Origin: Bacteroidota bacterium
Lineage (GTDB): Bacteria; Bacteroidota; Ignavibacteria; SZUA-365
Length of the DNA: 64,000 nucleotides
Direction: 5' to 3'
Assembly (NCBI GenBank): GCA_014860565.1
Contig: JACZJN010000162.1
Span: 164,926 to 228,925 of the forward strand
The translations under genes were made by a program, and so were the position numbers. Below, piece after piece: positions 27,392 through 35,845 of the stretch (positions are counted from its first letter, which is position 1; each line of letters starts with the position of its first letter). A model generated the notes under the pieces. That model was not told where the DNA came from. It saw only the letters and a list, made by a program, of their open reading frames with translations, and ran no database searches.

Positions 27392-27972
27392 GCTTCCGCG
27401 TTCCTGTTTTCCATGACGTTTTTTCTTCCCATCCAGATTTTCGTGGAATGCTCATATGCGAAAATGACAGCAAGGGCGATCAGAGAGCCGAGCACAGCTC
27501 CGCCGAGTATATCGGAAGGATAATGCACTCCTACATACACCCGGGAGAATGCGACAAGCGCCGCCCAGATCAGAAGGTAATACCGGGCTTTCGGATAAAA
27601 ATGGCTGACGAGAACCGCCAGGGCAAAATTGTTGGTCGCGTGTGAACTGGTGAAGGACTTGCCCCCGCCGCAGCCGACGAGCAGCCGAACATGGTCCAGG
27701 ACATGGCATGGACGCAAACGGTCGAACATCGGCTTGATGACAAAACTGCTGATCTGGTCGCTCAATACGATGGTCACGAGAAGCAAGAGGACCGTGATCA
27801 CACCTCGCTTTTTCCCAAACCACATCAGCGAGATCAAAGCGATCGCGTAGATGATGTAGAAGTTCTTGACCTCGGTTATAAAGACAAAGAACCAATCGCC
27901 GATGGGATTCGCCAGCGCTTCGTTACCCCATCGAAACAACATGAGGTCTATGCTATAAAGCCATTCTAACAA
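27388..27972 (-). CDS. PAP2-family phosphatase
   Basis: A 194-aa integral membrane phosphatase. The three acid-phosphatase motifs are present: KPMFDRLRPC (KxxxxxxRP), FTSSHATN (in place of PSGH), and SRVYVGVHYPSD (SRxxxxxHxxxD). Four to six helices surround them. Such enzymes dephosphorylate undecaprenyl pyrophosphate or phosphatidate. Its position in a membrane/envelope operon with DedA and lnt agrees with a lipid substrate. The gap to DedA is 16 bp. Confidence 0.88.
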   Translation of the reverse strand: MLEWLYSIDLMLFRWGNEALANPIGDWFFVFITEVKNFYIIYAIALISLMWFGKKRGVITVLLLLVTIVLSDQISSFVIKPMFDRLRPCHVLDHVRLLVGCGGGKSFTSSHATNNFALAVLVSHFYPKARYYLLIWAALVAFSRVYVGVHYPSDILGGAVLGSLIALAVIFAYEHSTKIWMGRKNVMENRNAEA

Positions 27973-27988
27973 TTAGCGTTCCGATGTG

Positions 27989-28615
27989 TTACTTAATGTT
28001 GTTATCAGCATTCGCTTTCCTTTTCAGATACCATGCTCTCGCGGCCCAGACGAGGAACGCCAGTGCAATGACGGCTGAAACGATCTTGCTGTACGAAGCC
28101 AGATAAACGCCGATGATGCGCCAGTTGTCACCGACGACATACCCGAGGTAAAGCAGGATGCTGTTCCACACCAGGGCGCTTGCCGCGGAGAGCAGCGTTG
28201 TTACAAGCAGATTCATTTCGGCGATGCCGGCGACAAAACTGATCACCGCGCGTGTTCCGGCGAGAAAGCGGTTTCCGATGACCACCCAGTACCCATAGCG
28301 ACGGAACCACGCCTCCACCTTGTGGACAAGATTGATCGAAACAAAGGGGATTTTCCCGGTCTCCAGCACCCGGTCGCCGAACTGGTCCCCAATCCAGTAC
28401 ATACTCATGAAGCCGAGCGTGCTGCCTGCCGTAGCGAGCAACAGAGTCAGCAGAACGCTGCCGGTCCCGATCGCGACGAGGGAGCCGGCGAAAACGACGA
28501 TGACATCACTCGGAAACGGCGGGAAAATGTTTTCGATGTAGGAGATCAGGAAGATTGCGACATAGATCCATAGGATGTCGACTTGCGAGAGATATGCGAT
28601 CGTCTGTTCGAGCAT
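27989..28615 (-). CDS. DedA-family membrane protein
   Basis: A 208-aa multi-pass protein with the DedA signature FLISYIENIFPPFPSDVIVVFAGSLVAIG at residues 17-45, and later GNRFLAGTRAVISFVAGIAEM with the conserved Arg residues. DedA proteins move undecaprenyl phosphate or phospholipids between leaflets and affect membrane homeostasis. It is 9 bp after ispF and 16 bp before a PAP2 phosphatase, a combination that suggests lipid-carrier recycling. Confidence 0.9.
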   Translation of the reverse strand: MLEQTIAYLSQVDILWIYVAIFLISYIENIFPPFPSDVIVVFAGSLVAIGTGSVLLTLLLATAGSTLGFMSMYWIGDQFGDRVLETGKIPFVSINLVHKVEAWFRRYGYWVVIGNRFLAGTRAVISFVAGIAEMNLLVTTLLSAASALVWNSILLYLGYVVGDNWRIIGVYLASYSKIVSAVIALAFLVWAARAWYLKRKANADNNIK

Positions 28616-28624
28616 CGGGAAAAA

Positions 28625-29113
28625 TCAGTCCTTCCTTGCGATCAATGCGGCAGCATGCGCCTCGACGCCCTCTCCCCTGCCGACAAAGCCCATACGTTCG
28701 GCTGTCGTGGCCTTCAGAGACACCCCATCGATATCCAGGCTCGCCGCTTCGGCGATGCGCGAGCGCATTTCCCTCTTGAATGGAAGGATTTTCGGCTTCT
28801 CCAGGATCAGCGTCGCGTCGATGTTGACAACTCCAAATCCTCTCTCATCGAGAAGCATCACGCAATGTCGAAGCAATTCAAGACTGGATACCCCTCGATA
28901 TGCGGGATCCGTATCGGGAAAATGCTCGCCAATGTCTCCCAGAGCTGCCGCACCCAGAAGGGCGTCGCAAATCGCATGTAAAAGCACGTCTCCGTCGGAA
29001 TGTGCGACGGTACCGATGTCCTCAGCGACGGTGACGCCGCCGAGGACCAGGGTTTCCCCTTCCGCGAGTCGGTGTACGTCGTAGCCAAGCCCTATTCTGA
29101 ATTGTGTGTTCAT
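28625..29113 (-). CDS. ispF: 2-C-methyl-D-erythritol 2,4-cyclodiphosphate synthase
   Basis: A 162-aa enzyme of the MEP isoprenoid pathway, of normal length. The motifs RIGLGYDVHRLAEGETLVLGGV (zinc-binding Asp and His), AHSDGDVLLHAICDALLGAAALGDIGEHFPDTDP and the C-terminal LKATTAERMGFVGRGEGVEAHA are all intact. It overlaps the acylphosphatase stop by 4 nt. The other MEP genes are not in this window. Isoprenoid supply fits with the lipid-carrier neighbours. Confidence 0.97.
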   Translation of the reverse strand: MNTQFRIGLGYDVHRLAEGETLVLGGVTVAEDIGTVAHSDGDVLLHAICDALLGAAALGDIGEHFPDTDPAYRGVSSLELLRHCVMLLDERGFGVVNIDATLILEKPKILPFKREMRSRIAEAASLDIDGVSLKATTAERMGFVGRGEGVEAHAAALIARKD

Positions 29114-29385
29114 GTGCCCCGGATATCGAAGCTGTTGTACATTTCCGCATCATCCTGCCATACAAGCCGAATGGATGAAACTTGCGCTGAACGAGGACCG
29201 ATGCGCAAGTCGGCGAGATATGCATGGAGTATTTCTTCCTCCGCCTGTGCGACGACCTCGACTTCGCCCGTGTAGAGATTGCGCACATACCCGCGAATTC
29301 CAAACGCGCGGGCTTTCTGCATGGCGAAGTAGCGAAAGCCCACGCCCTGCACCAGTCCAGATATGACGACATGCATGGTCTTCAT
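29110..29385 (-). CDS. acyP: Acylphosphatase
   Basis: A protein of 91 aa from ATG 29385 (MKTMHVVISGLVQGVGFRYF). The family motif VxGxVQGVGFR is present with the catalytic Arg, and the Asn of GYVRNLYTGEVEVVAQ completes the active site. The track start at 29436 adds an unlikely leader. It hydrolyses acyl phosphates such as carbamoyl phosphate in the cytoplasm. It begins the minus-strand run ending in the thioesterase and is divergent from the tldD-like gene; the 182-bp gap must hold both promoters, though I could not single one out. Confidence 0.9.
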   Translation of the reverse strand: MKTMHVVISGLVQGVGFRYFAMQKARAFGIRGYVRNLYTGEVEVVAQAEEEILHAYLADLRIGPRSAQVSSIRLVWQDDAEMYNSFDIRGT

Positions 29386-29567
29386 GGGTCGGTGGCAAAA
29401 TACGGTCCAGCAGAGTAAGGACAAAACGTCCCGCACCGTATGGGAGTACGACGACGATCATACGCAGGCAGGCAGAACTTCAATGATAAGGATAAAACGG
29501 CGCCCCATGTTTCAGAACTCGGCGGAGGTGTCTATCTTGCGGTTTGAACGACCAGAAAAACGGATAT

Positions 29568-31181
29568 ATGCAGCGAAGAACTTTTCTCAAATCCAGCGCG
29601 GCACTCGGTGCTGCGAGTCTGCTCCCATGGAAAGCAATCCCCGCCGCTTCTTCTCCGGCGGAAGCACCTTCAGACGAATGGCTGCAGGATGCGGTCAGCG
29701 AAGCGCGGGCGCTCGGTGCGGAGCAGGCAGAAGCGCTCTACATATCCCACCGCCAGCAAAGTCTGCAAGTGCGGAAAGATGGGGTGCATTCCATCAGCGA
29801 CAGCGAGGAGGCTGGAACGACACTGCGCGTTCGTTTCGGTTCGTTCCTCGGCTCCGCCTCGGTACCCGACATCCGCCGCGGCACGCCCGCGGAATGCGCG
29901 CGCGCTGCCGTGGAGTGCGCGAAGCTGCAGCAGGGTCTTCAGAAGGAGCGCGAGGAGGCGCTCGCCATGCCACCGGAACCAGATATCAAAATCCTCCCGA
30001 GGATCGATTCGGTTGGAGAACTCCAAGGCAGCTGGCGTCCCGAAGGGATCGAAGATCCTTTTCTCACCTCGCTTGACGAACGCATCGCGTTTCTGAAGAA
30101 TCTGAACAAAACCGCGTTACGCATCACGCAGATCCCCTACGCGGTGTCGAACCAGTTTTTGCAGCGCCGCAGCAGCCTGTACGTTGACAGCCGCGGCAAC
30201 CGGAAAGAGCAGTTGCAGTTTGCTACCTATGTGAATTTTGCCGTTACCGCTTTCAATCAGCAGAAGAGAAGGATGGATACACGTACCAGCGAACGCGAGG
30301 CGCAGGCAACCGGCTGGGCGGGCGCGACGGCGAATATGGAGTCGGAGCTGGAAACCGCGATGCAGGAAGTGCTGCGCATGCAGCAGTCAGATCCCGTGAC
30401 TCCCGATACCTACGATCTCGTCATTCACCCATCCATGCTCTGGAATCTCTTTCTCGAGACCCTGCTCCCCCATTTCGATCCGCGGCAGCTTACCGAGCGA
30501 GACGGACGCGCCCCTGGAGACCGATGGATAACACTATCAAAACTCAACGAGAGACCATTGCGCAGCCAGGCTCTCCGATTGAGTTGGGACGCTACCCTGC
30601 CGGGGGGACTCGCAACGAGCAAATGGGACGACACCGGCCATGCCACCGGTTCGAACCGATTGCTGGACGAAAATGGAGTGGTCCACGGCATCCCGCGCTC
30701 TCCTGATCTCATCGCCACCGATCCCGTCTATCGTGGAGGCAGCTTCCCCGGTTTCAACTTCAGCCGCGCCGCGGCCTGGCACACTCCCGCGACCGTTGCC
30801 ATGCCGAATATGATCTTGGAAGGCGGTCCGGGAAAGAATCTGAACGATTTGATCGCAGACGTCGACAACGGACTGTTCCTCAAGGGCCGCGGCACCGTCA
30901 TGACCAATCCCGCCAAAACGTTGTTTCGCGTGCGTCCCCAGGCCGCCTGGATAATCCGCGGCGGAAAAATCGCCGAGATGGTGCGCGAGGTCGAAATCGA
31001 AACAACCACCGACCAGTTCTGGAGCGCCATGGAAGAAGCCGGTCGCAGCGAAGATACGTTCCTGGGCGGCGAACTCTTTCCCCAACGCGCCTTTCCGCTA
31101 TGGGATACACCGTTCTCCATCGCAACACCGCCGGCGCTGTTCCGACGGATTCCCGTGTATCGCGTGGAGGGCCAGTCATGA
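29568..31181 (+). CDS. Tat-exported TldD/PmbA-family protein with altered HExxxH
   Basis: A product of 537 aa from ATG 29568. It begins with a twin-arginine signal (MQRRTFLKSSAALGAASLLP). The TldD-type fold is seen from about residue 50 (VSEARALGAEQAEALYISHRQQ) to the C-terminal domain (FLGGELFPQRAFPLW). TldD proteins have a zinc HExxxH motif; the matching segment here is FLETLLPHFD (about 295-303), in which the first His is Leu while the Glu and second His remain. The TTG at 29544 is an alternative start. The next gene starts within its stop codon (ATGA), so the two are translationally coupled and may form a heterodimer. Confidence 0.85.
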   Translation: MQRRTFLKSSAALGAASLLPWKAIPAASSPAEAPSDEWLQDAVSEARALGAEQAEALYISHRQQSLQVRKDGVHSISDSEEAGTTLRVRFGSFLGSASVPDIRRGTPAECARAAVECAKLQQGLQKEREEALAMPPEPDIKILPRIDSVGELQGSWRPEGIEDPFLTSLDERIAFLKNLNKTALRITQIPYAVSNQFLQRRSSLYVDSRGNRKEQLQFATYVNFAVTAFNQQKRRMDTRTSEREAQATGWAGATANMESELETAMQEVLRMQQSDPVTPDTYDLVIHPSMLWNLFLETLLPHFDPRQLTERDGRAPGDRWITLSKLNERPLRSQALRLSWDATLPGGLATSKWDDTGHATGSNRLLDENGVVHGIPRSPDLIATDPVYRGGSFPGFNFSRAAAWHTPATVAMPNMILEGGPGKNLNDLIADVDNGLFLKGRGTVMTNPAKTLFRVRPQAAWIIRGGKIAEMVREVEIETTTDQFWSAMEEAGRSEDTFLGGELFPQRAFPLWDTPFSIATPPALFRRIPVYRVEGQS

Positions 31182-32503
31182 TGACGCGGAAAGAATGTGA
31201 GAACCTGTTATCGGTGGCGGTGCAGTATTCCGAGGTCGACGAGGTGTTCGCAGTGCTCAACGTCACCGACAGCTGTGCACGCGGCGTTGTCGGACTCGCC
31301 CTGCAGGCTCCCCATCGCATGCGCAACGCGGAACTCTCCGTCACAGTCCGCAAGGGACGCCGCTACGCCATGGCCAGCGGAAATGTCCATGACGAATCGA
31401 ACGTGCGAGAGCTTGTCGCGCGTGCCGCAACAGCCGCCACGCAGATGCCGGAAGCTCCCGAAGCTCCTCCGTTTCCCGGCGCGGTGGAGATCATCGAAGC
31501 ACCCATTCAACGGGAGACTGCTATCACTCGAGCATTGGAAGGACTCGATGATGCCATCGCCTCGTTTCGTGGCAATCCCACTTTCGACAGCATTCAGATG
31601 TATGGACGTGTGACGAGCGCGAAATCCGCACTGGCGCTCGCATCGTCCAACGGACTCTTCCTCTACCAGCCCTCATCTCTTGCAAACGCACACCTACGAT
31701 GTTTTTCTGCGGATGGCACAAGTACCGGCTTCGCCGAGCAGTATACGATGGATCCTGCTATGCTGCGGTTGTCCGATTTGCTCTCGGAGGCCGCCAGCAA
31801 CTGTCATGAGTGGAAAAGTCCTTCTGACATTAAACCCGGCCGCATTACTACCGTGTTCGAACCGCGCGCCCTCGCCGACATGCTGCGCCCGATGATGCAG
31901 CAATTCTCAAGACGCGCCATCGAGCAGGACCAGAGTTTCCTCCGGAAACTGGACGGCAGTTCCTTCCTCGGGTCGCAGCTCTTCCTGGAAGAGATAAACC
32001 TCCGTTCCGATCCGTACGATGCGCGGTTGGGCTCGATGCCCTTCACTGCCGATGGACAGCCGGTCAGGGCCGAGTCATGGATAACGAAGGGCGTCATTTC
32101 TCAGCTCATCACAGATCGTTACGATGCGATAAAGTCTGGTGAGAAAGAGACCGCGCCGCCGACGAACCTTATCATGGATGTCACGGATCCGGTGCAGGAC
32201 GTCATCGCCGGCACCGAATACGGTCTTCTCGTGAAGGGATTTGCGAATCTGAATATCCTCGATCCGAAAAACTGTCTTCTTTCGGGCTCGACCCGCGATG
32301 GCGTATTTCTCATTGAAAAGGGTAAAATCACGAAAGCGGTGCGCAATCTCGTGATACGGGAAACACCCGTGTATCTTTTCAAGGAGCTGCTGGCCCTGGG
32401 TGTGCCGGAGATAACCTCCACGACGGGCAGCTACTTCCCCATGCTTCTTCCCCCGATCCGCGTCAAGGACGTCATGTATACCCAGCTCAGTGGTCTGGTC
32501 TGA
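31178..32503 (+). CDS. TldD/PmbA-family protein (second, TldE/PmbA-like)
   Basis: A product of 441 aa, starting at ATG 31178 inside the stop of the preceding TldD-like gene; the track start at 31100 is too early. It has no export signal, unlike its partner. The general fold includes TTVFEPRALADMLRPMM, where TldD would carry the metal site but PmbA does not, and the C-terminal DPVQDVIAGTEYGLLVKG. TldD and TldE/PmbA work as a heterodimeric protease on unfolded or modified peptides. The 3' end overlaps the convergent EamA gene by 17 bp. Confidence 0.82.
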   Translation: MMTRKECENLLSVAVQYSEVDEVFAVLNVTDSCARGVVGLALQAPHRMRNAELSVTVRKGRRYAMASGNVHDESNVRELVARAATAATQMPEAPEAPPFPGAVEIIEAPIQRETAITRALEGLDDAIASFRGNPTFDSIQMYGRVTSAKSALALASSNGLFLYQPSSLANAHLRCFSADGTSTGFAEQYTMDPAMLRLSDLLSEAASNCHEWKSPSDIKPGRITTVFEPRALADMLRPMMQQFSRRAIEQDQSFLRKLDGSSFLGSQLFLEEINLRSDPYDARLGSMPFTADGQPVRAESWITKGVISQLITDRYDAIKSGEKETAPPTNLIMDVTDPVQDVIAGTEYGLLVKGFANLNILDPKNCLLSGSTRDGVFLIEKGKITKAVRNLVIRETPVYLFKELLALGVPEITSTTGSYFPMLLPPIRVKDVMYTQLSGLV

Positions 32504-33371
32504 CCATGGCGGCGTAGATCTCAGAGAAGAGCAGTCCGGCGAACATGATGCCTGCGCCCAGCGCCTCGACGCCAGACATCGATTCGGAAAGCAGCAGGTA
32601 TGCGATGAGCGCGGCAAACACAGGTTCCATCGTGAAAATGATCGCCGCCTTGGTGGGCGTCGTTTCTCGCTGATATTTCGACTGAATGAAAATAGCTATG
32701 GTGGAAGCGAAGAAACTCAGATAGAGCACGGCTCCGATCGCAGTGGATGAGAATACGACCTTCTGTGCACCAAGAAGCGGAGCGACGGCGAATCCGATGA
32801 AGGCAGTCGTGACGAATTGATAGAATACGATTTCCCGGTTGAAGCGCTCCCTGGTGAAAACATCGAGATACACGATGTAAAACGCAAAGACCACGGCGCA
32901 CAACAGGATGAGGAAATCGCCGGAGTTGAATGTCCCCCCTGCCGGCGAGGTGAAGATGTAGAGTCCCGTACCGACGATGCCGACGGAGATGGCATTGCCC
33001 AACGATGGTCGACGGCGTTCGATCGCCAACTGCACAAGCGGCGTGAACACCACCATCGTTCCCGTAAGAAATCCGGCTTTCGACGCGGTGGTTTCGACCA
33101 GGCCAATGGTCTGCAGCGCGAAGCCCGCTCCGAGCAGCACCCCGAGAACAATCCCTGCCTTGAGGGAGGCAAGCGTGGTTGCTTTGATGTCGCGCCATGT
33201 ATAGATTCCAACCATCAGCGCCGCGGCGAAAAATCTCGTTCCCTGGAGCATCAGGGGTGAAAGATCGACCAGCGCAAATTTCGTTACCGTAAACGTGGAT
33301 CCCCAGATGAGCGTGATCGCCAACAGATACCTGTCAGCCCTCGGGAAAAGCCTGTGTTCCCTATGTGTCAT
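32487..33371 (-). CDS. EamA/DMT-family transporter
   Basis: A 294-aa protein with ten predicted membrane helices in two EamA repeats. The first repeat begins YLLAITLIWGSTFTVTKFALVDLSP; the second begins near GDFLILLCAVVFAFYIVYLDV. The closing segment PTKAAIIFTMEPVFAALIAYLLLSES is the family's strong motif. It likely exports or imports a small metabolite, not predictable from sequence. Its 5' end overlaps the divergent lipoprotein gene by 65 bp, and its first helix requires a start near 33371. Confidence 0.88.
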   Translation of the reverse strand: MTHREHRLFPRADRYLLAITLIWGSTFTVTKFALVDLSPLMLQGTRFFAAALMVGIYTWRDIKATTLASLKAGIVLGVLLGAGFALQTIGLVETTASKAGFLTGTMVVFTPLVQLAIERRRPSLGNAISVGIVGTGLYIFTSPAGGTFNSGDFLILLCAVVFAFYIVYLDVFTRERFNREIVFYQFVTTAFIGFAVAPLLGAQKVVFSSTAIGAVLYLSFFASTIAIFIQSKYQRETTPTKAAIIFTMEPVFAALIAYLLLSESMSGVEALGAGIMFAGLLFSEIYAAMVRPDH

Positions 33372-33741
33372 TGTTCTCCTGTCTACCGTTGCCGGCTGCG
33401 GTGAAAAACAGTCACCGACGTTGCCGGAGGAAAAGTTCCAGCAAATATACGGCGATATCCTCTTTCTCGGCGAGCTTTACCGCAGTGATTCCACGGCTCT
33501 GCGCCTCGCACTCGATTCCATGCTCACCGCGAACAATATCGATACGACTATTCTTTTCGCATCCGCCCGAGAGATTGTCGTCGACAAGCAAAAAAGTGCG
33601 GAGCTCTACCGCATCGTGATCGAACGTTTCGAGAAGCAGTCCGCGCGTCCGGATACGCTTGATGCGAAGGAAAAAGCGACCCGGGATTCATTGTCAACGC
33701 CCATCAAGCCCAAAGCGCCTTATCTCACCGGCAAGGAGTAA
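33307..33741 (+). CDS. Small lipoprotein, DUF4296-like
   Basis: A product of about 144 aa from ATG 33307; the track start at 33295 is a GTG. A signal peptide with lipobox (VIVLLSTVAGC) is followed by an acidic helical domain (PEEKFQQIYGDILFLGELYR, then VDKQKSAELYRIVIERFEKQ). This resembles the small DUF4296 lipoproteins of Bacteroidota, whose role is unknown; the assignment is by resemblance. It overlaps the divergent EamA gene by 65 bp at the 5' end. Confidence 0.7.
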   Translation: MSVIANRYLSALGKSLCSLCVIVLLSTVAGCGEKQSPTLPEEKFQQIYGDILFLGELYRSDSTALRLALDSMLTANNIDTTILFASAREIVVDKQKSAELYRIVIERFEKQSARPDTLDAKEKATRDSLSTPIKPKAPYLTGKE

Positions 33742-33753
33742 CCCTGCGCCGGA

Positions 33754-35112
33754 CTACCCCTTCCTCTCCAATCCATATTTGTTGATTTTCTTGTACAGGT
33801 GGCTGCGCTGTATGCCGAGTTCGTCGGCCGTGCGGCTGACGTTCCACTCATAGCGTTCGAGCTGACGGCGCAGAAATGTTTCTTCCGTCATGTCCTTGAA
33901 TTCCTGGAAGGAAACGTCCATCGGGAGTTCGCCTGTCTCAGCTTCACTCGCCCCATAGACAAAGCGTGTGACATCGGCAGGCATGATTGTTTCAGACACC
34001 ATGATCGCCAGACGCTCCACTGCGTTGCGGAGTTCTCGAACATTCCCCGGCCAGTGCATCTCCTGCAGTCGCTGAATCGCGCTTTCATGGATACCGTGCG
34101 GAGGGAGCTTATTCTTCCTGCAGGCTTCCGCGAGAAAGAAATGAATCAGGACAGGGATGTCGTCGCGCCTCTCCCGCAGGGGCGGCACGTGAATGGGAAT
34201 GACGTTGAGGCGGTGGAAAAGATCCTCGCGGAAACGTCCCTCACGTATTTCGATCTGCAGATCCTTGTTCGTCGCGGCGATCACGCGCACGTCGACGGCG
34301 ATGCGTCCATTGCCTCCGACGCGTTCGAATGTACCCTCCTCCAGGACGCGGAGCACCTTGGCCTGGGCAGAGGGGCTCATATCGCCGATTTCATCGAGGA
34401 AAAGCGTACCACCATCGGCCTGTTCGAACTTGCCAATGCGCTGCGCCGCGGCACCTGTAAACGATCCCTTTTCATGTCCGAAAAGTTCGCTTTCGATCAG
34501 TTCGTGAGGAATGGCCGCGCAGTTGACCTCCACCATTTCCTTTCCCGCCCTGCCGCTGTTGCGATGCAGCGCACGGGCGACGAGCTCCTTGCCCGTACCG
34601 TTCTCACCCGTCACGAGGACGTACGCCTCGGTTGGAGCGACGCGCATGATGGTTTCGCGCAGGGCTCCGATCGACGGTGCCGCGCCGATCATTTCATCGG
34701 AACCGTGGATCTCCTCGCGCATGCGGATGTTCTCGCGCAGCAGTGAGGACTGCGTTATCGCGTTGCGCAGTGTGATGAGAATCTTCTCGCGGTCAGGTGG
34801 TTTTGAGAGGAAATCGAAGGCGCCCTTCTTCGTCGCCTCAACGGCCGTTTCAATGCTTCCATGTCCGGTAAGCAGCACGACGGGCACCTCTGGGAATTCC
34901 GCGCGCATGCGTTCAAGCGTCTCTATGCCGTCGAGTCCCGACATTTTCACGTCGAGAATAACCGCATCGGGACGCACGGCGGCCATGCGCTGCAGTCCCT
35001 TCATCCCGCTCTCCGCCTCGTCGACGGAGAACCCTTCATACTCGAGCGTCATCCGCAGCATTTCACGGATACTCTTTTCATCATCGACGACGAGGATGCG
35101 GTGTGTGTCCAT
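33754..35112 (-). CDS. NtrC-family sigma-54-dependent response regulator
   Basis: A product of 452 aa, starting at ATG 35112 (MDTHRILVVDDEKSIREML). It has a receiver domain with phospho-acceptor Asp in DAVILDVKMSG, a AAA+ domain with Walker A GENGTGKE and GSFTGA (the sigma-54-contacting loop, usually GAFTGA), Walker B DGGTLFLDEIGD, and a C-terminal Fis-type HTH (YEWNVSRTADELGIQRSHLYKKINK). It would activate sigma-54 promoters when phosphorylated. No histidine kinase is adjacent; the hybrid kinase at 55774 is far away. It is 7 bp downstream of the unknown exported protein and probably co-transcribed. Confidence 0.92.
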   Translation of the reverse strand: MDTHRILVVDDEKSIREMLRMTLEYEGFSVDEAESGMKGLQRMAAVRPDAVILDVKMSGLDGIETLERMRAEFPEVPVVLLTGHGSIETAVEATKKGAFDFLSKPPDREKILITLRNAITQSSLLRENIRMREEIHGSDEMIGAAPSIGALRETIMRVAPTEAYVLVTGENGTGKELVARALHRNSGRAGKEMVEVNCAAIPHELIESELFGHEKGSFTGAAAQRIGKFEQADGGTLFLDEIGDMSPSAQAKVLRVLEEGTFERVGGNGRIAVDVRVIAATNKDLQIEIREGRFREDLFHRLNVIPIHVPPLRERRDDIPVLIHFFLAEACRKNKLPPHGIHESAIQRLQEMHWPGNVRELRNAVERLAIMVSETIMPADVTRFVYGASEAETGELPMDVSFQEFKDMTEETFLRRQLERYEWNVSRTADELGIQRSHLYKKINKYGLERKG

Positions 35113-35119
35113 AGTCTGA

Positions 35120-35845
35120 TCAGTCGTTTCGTTTGAAAATATCCGAAGGAAGCACGTCTTCGTGACGCTGCAGCGCGATTCCGAATGCGGCACCGAGAGC
35201 GTTTACCTTGATGTCGCGTTCGTCACGCGATCCTTCGAGCTTGAATACTTCCTCACCCAGTTCCAGCATTTCACCCGCCATCTCCACCAGTGCGGGATTT
35301 CTCGTCACGCACTGCAGCCACGCGGAACCGAAAAAATGAGGCAGCTTATCACGATCGAGCGCGCGGGGCGAATCCGGCAGGAGAAGTCCGGGAAGATTTG
35401 CCATCCGCCGTTCAAAGCTCACATGCGATTCTGTCGAGACCGGTACGATGATGCCAATGTCGAGCAGCGGTATGCGAGCGGGAAACGTGTGATACGGCAG
35501 CGTCGCGAAACTCAGGGCGAGGAGCGCCAGGTACGGGTCGCCTTCGGCAAGATACACCGCGTGGATGTAAATCGCATCAAGACGGCGGAGGTCGCCTTCC
35601 AGGCTGCGCTGCGCGAGCGGCTTCTGGACGGAAATGAATGTACGAAGGTCGTAGACGAGACTGATCTCACGCGGCAGTATGAGTCTCCGTACCGTTGGCC
35701 AGATGCCTTCCGGGGCTGTGCGCAATGCCTCGATATTCCCCTGTGGTGGCGGCTTCGTGCTGTCGCCATTCTGCCCTTCCGCGCAATCGATAAACAGCGC
35801 AAACAGGACAAGTATCGCTATGCATCGGCCGCGCTGCACGCGCAT
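35120..35845 (-). CDS. Exported protein of unknown function
   Basis: A 241-aa protein with a probable signal peptide ending CAEG before Gln (RCIAILVLFALFIDCAEGQNG). The mature part is mixed alpha/beta, with a hydrophobic central stretch (DPYLALLALSFATLPYHTFPARIPLLDIGIIVPV) and an acidic C-terminus (VNALGAAFGIALQRHEDV). I do not recognise the family. It starts within the stop of the carboxyltransferase gene (TGATG) and is followed after 7 bp by the NtrC-like regulator, so these three genes probably share an mRNA. Confidence 0.7.
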   Translation of the reverse strand: MRVQRGRCIAILVLFALFIDCAEGQNGDSTKPPPQGNIEALRTAPEGIWPTVRRLILPREISLVYDLRTFISVQKPLAQRSLEGDLRRLDAIYIHAVYLAEGDPYLALLALSFATLPYHTFPARIPLLDIGIIVPVSTESHVSFERRMANLPGLLLPDSPRALDRDKLPHFFGSAWLQCVTRNPALVEMAGEMLELGEEVFKLEGSRDERDIKVNALGAAFGIALQRHEDVLPSDIFKRND

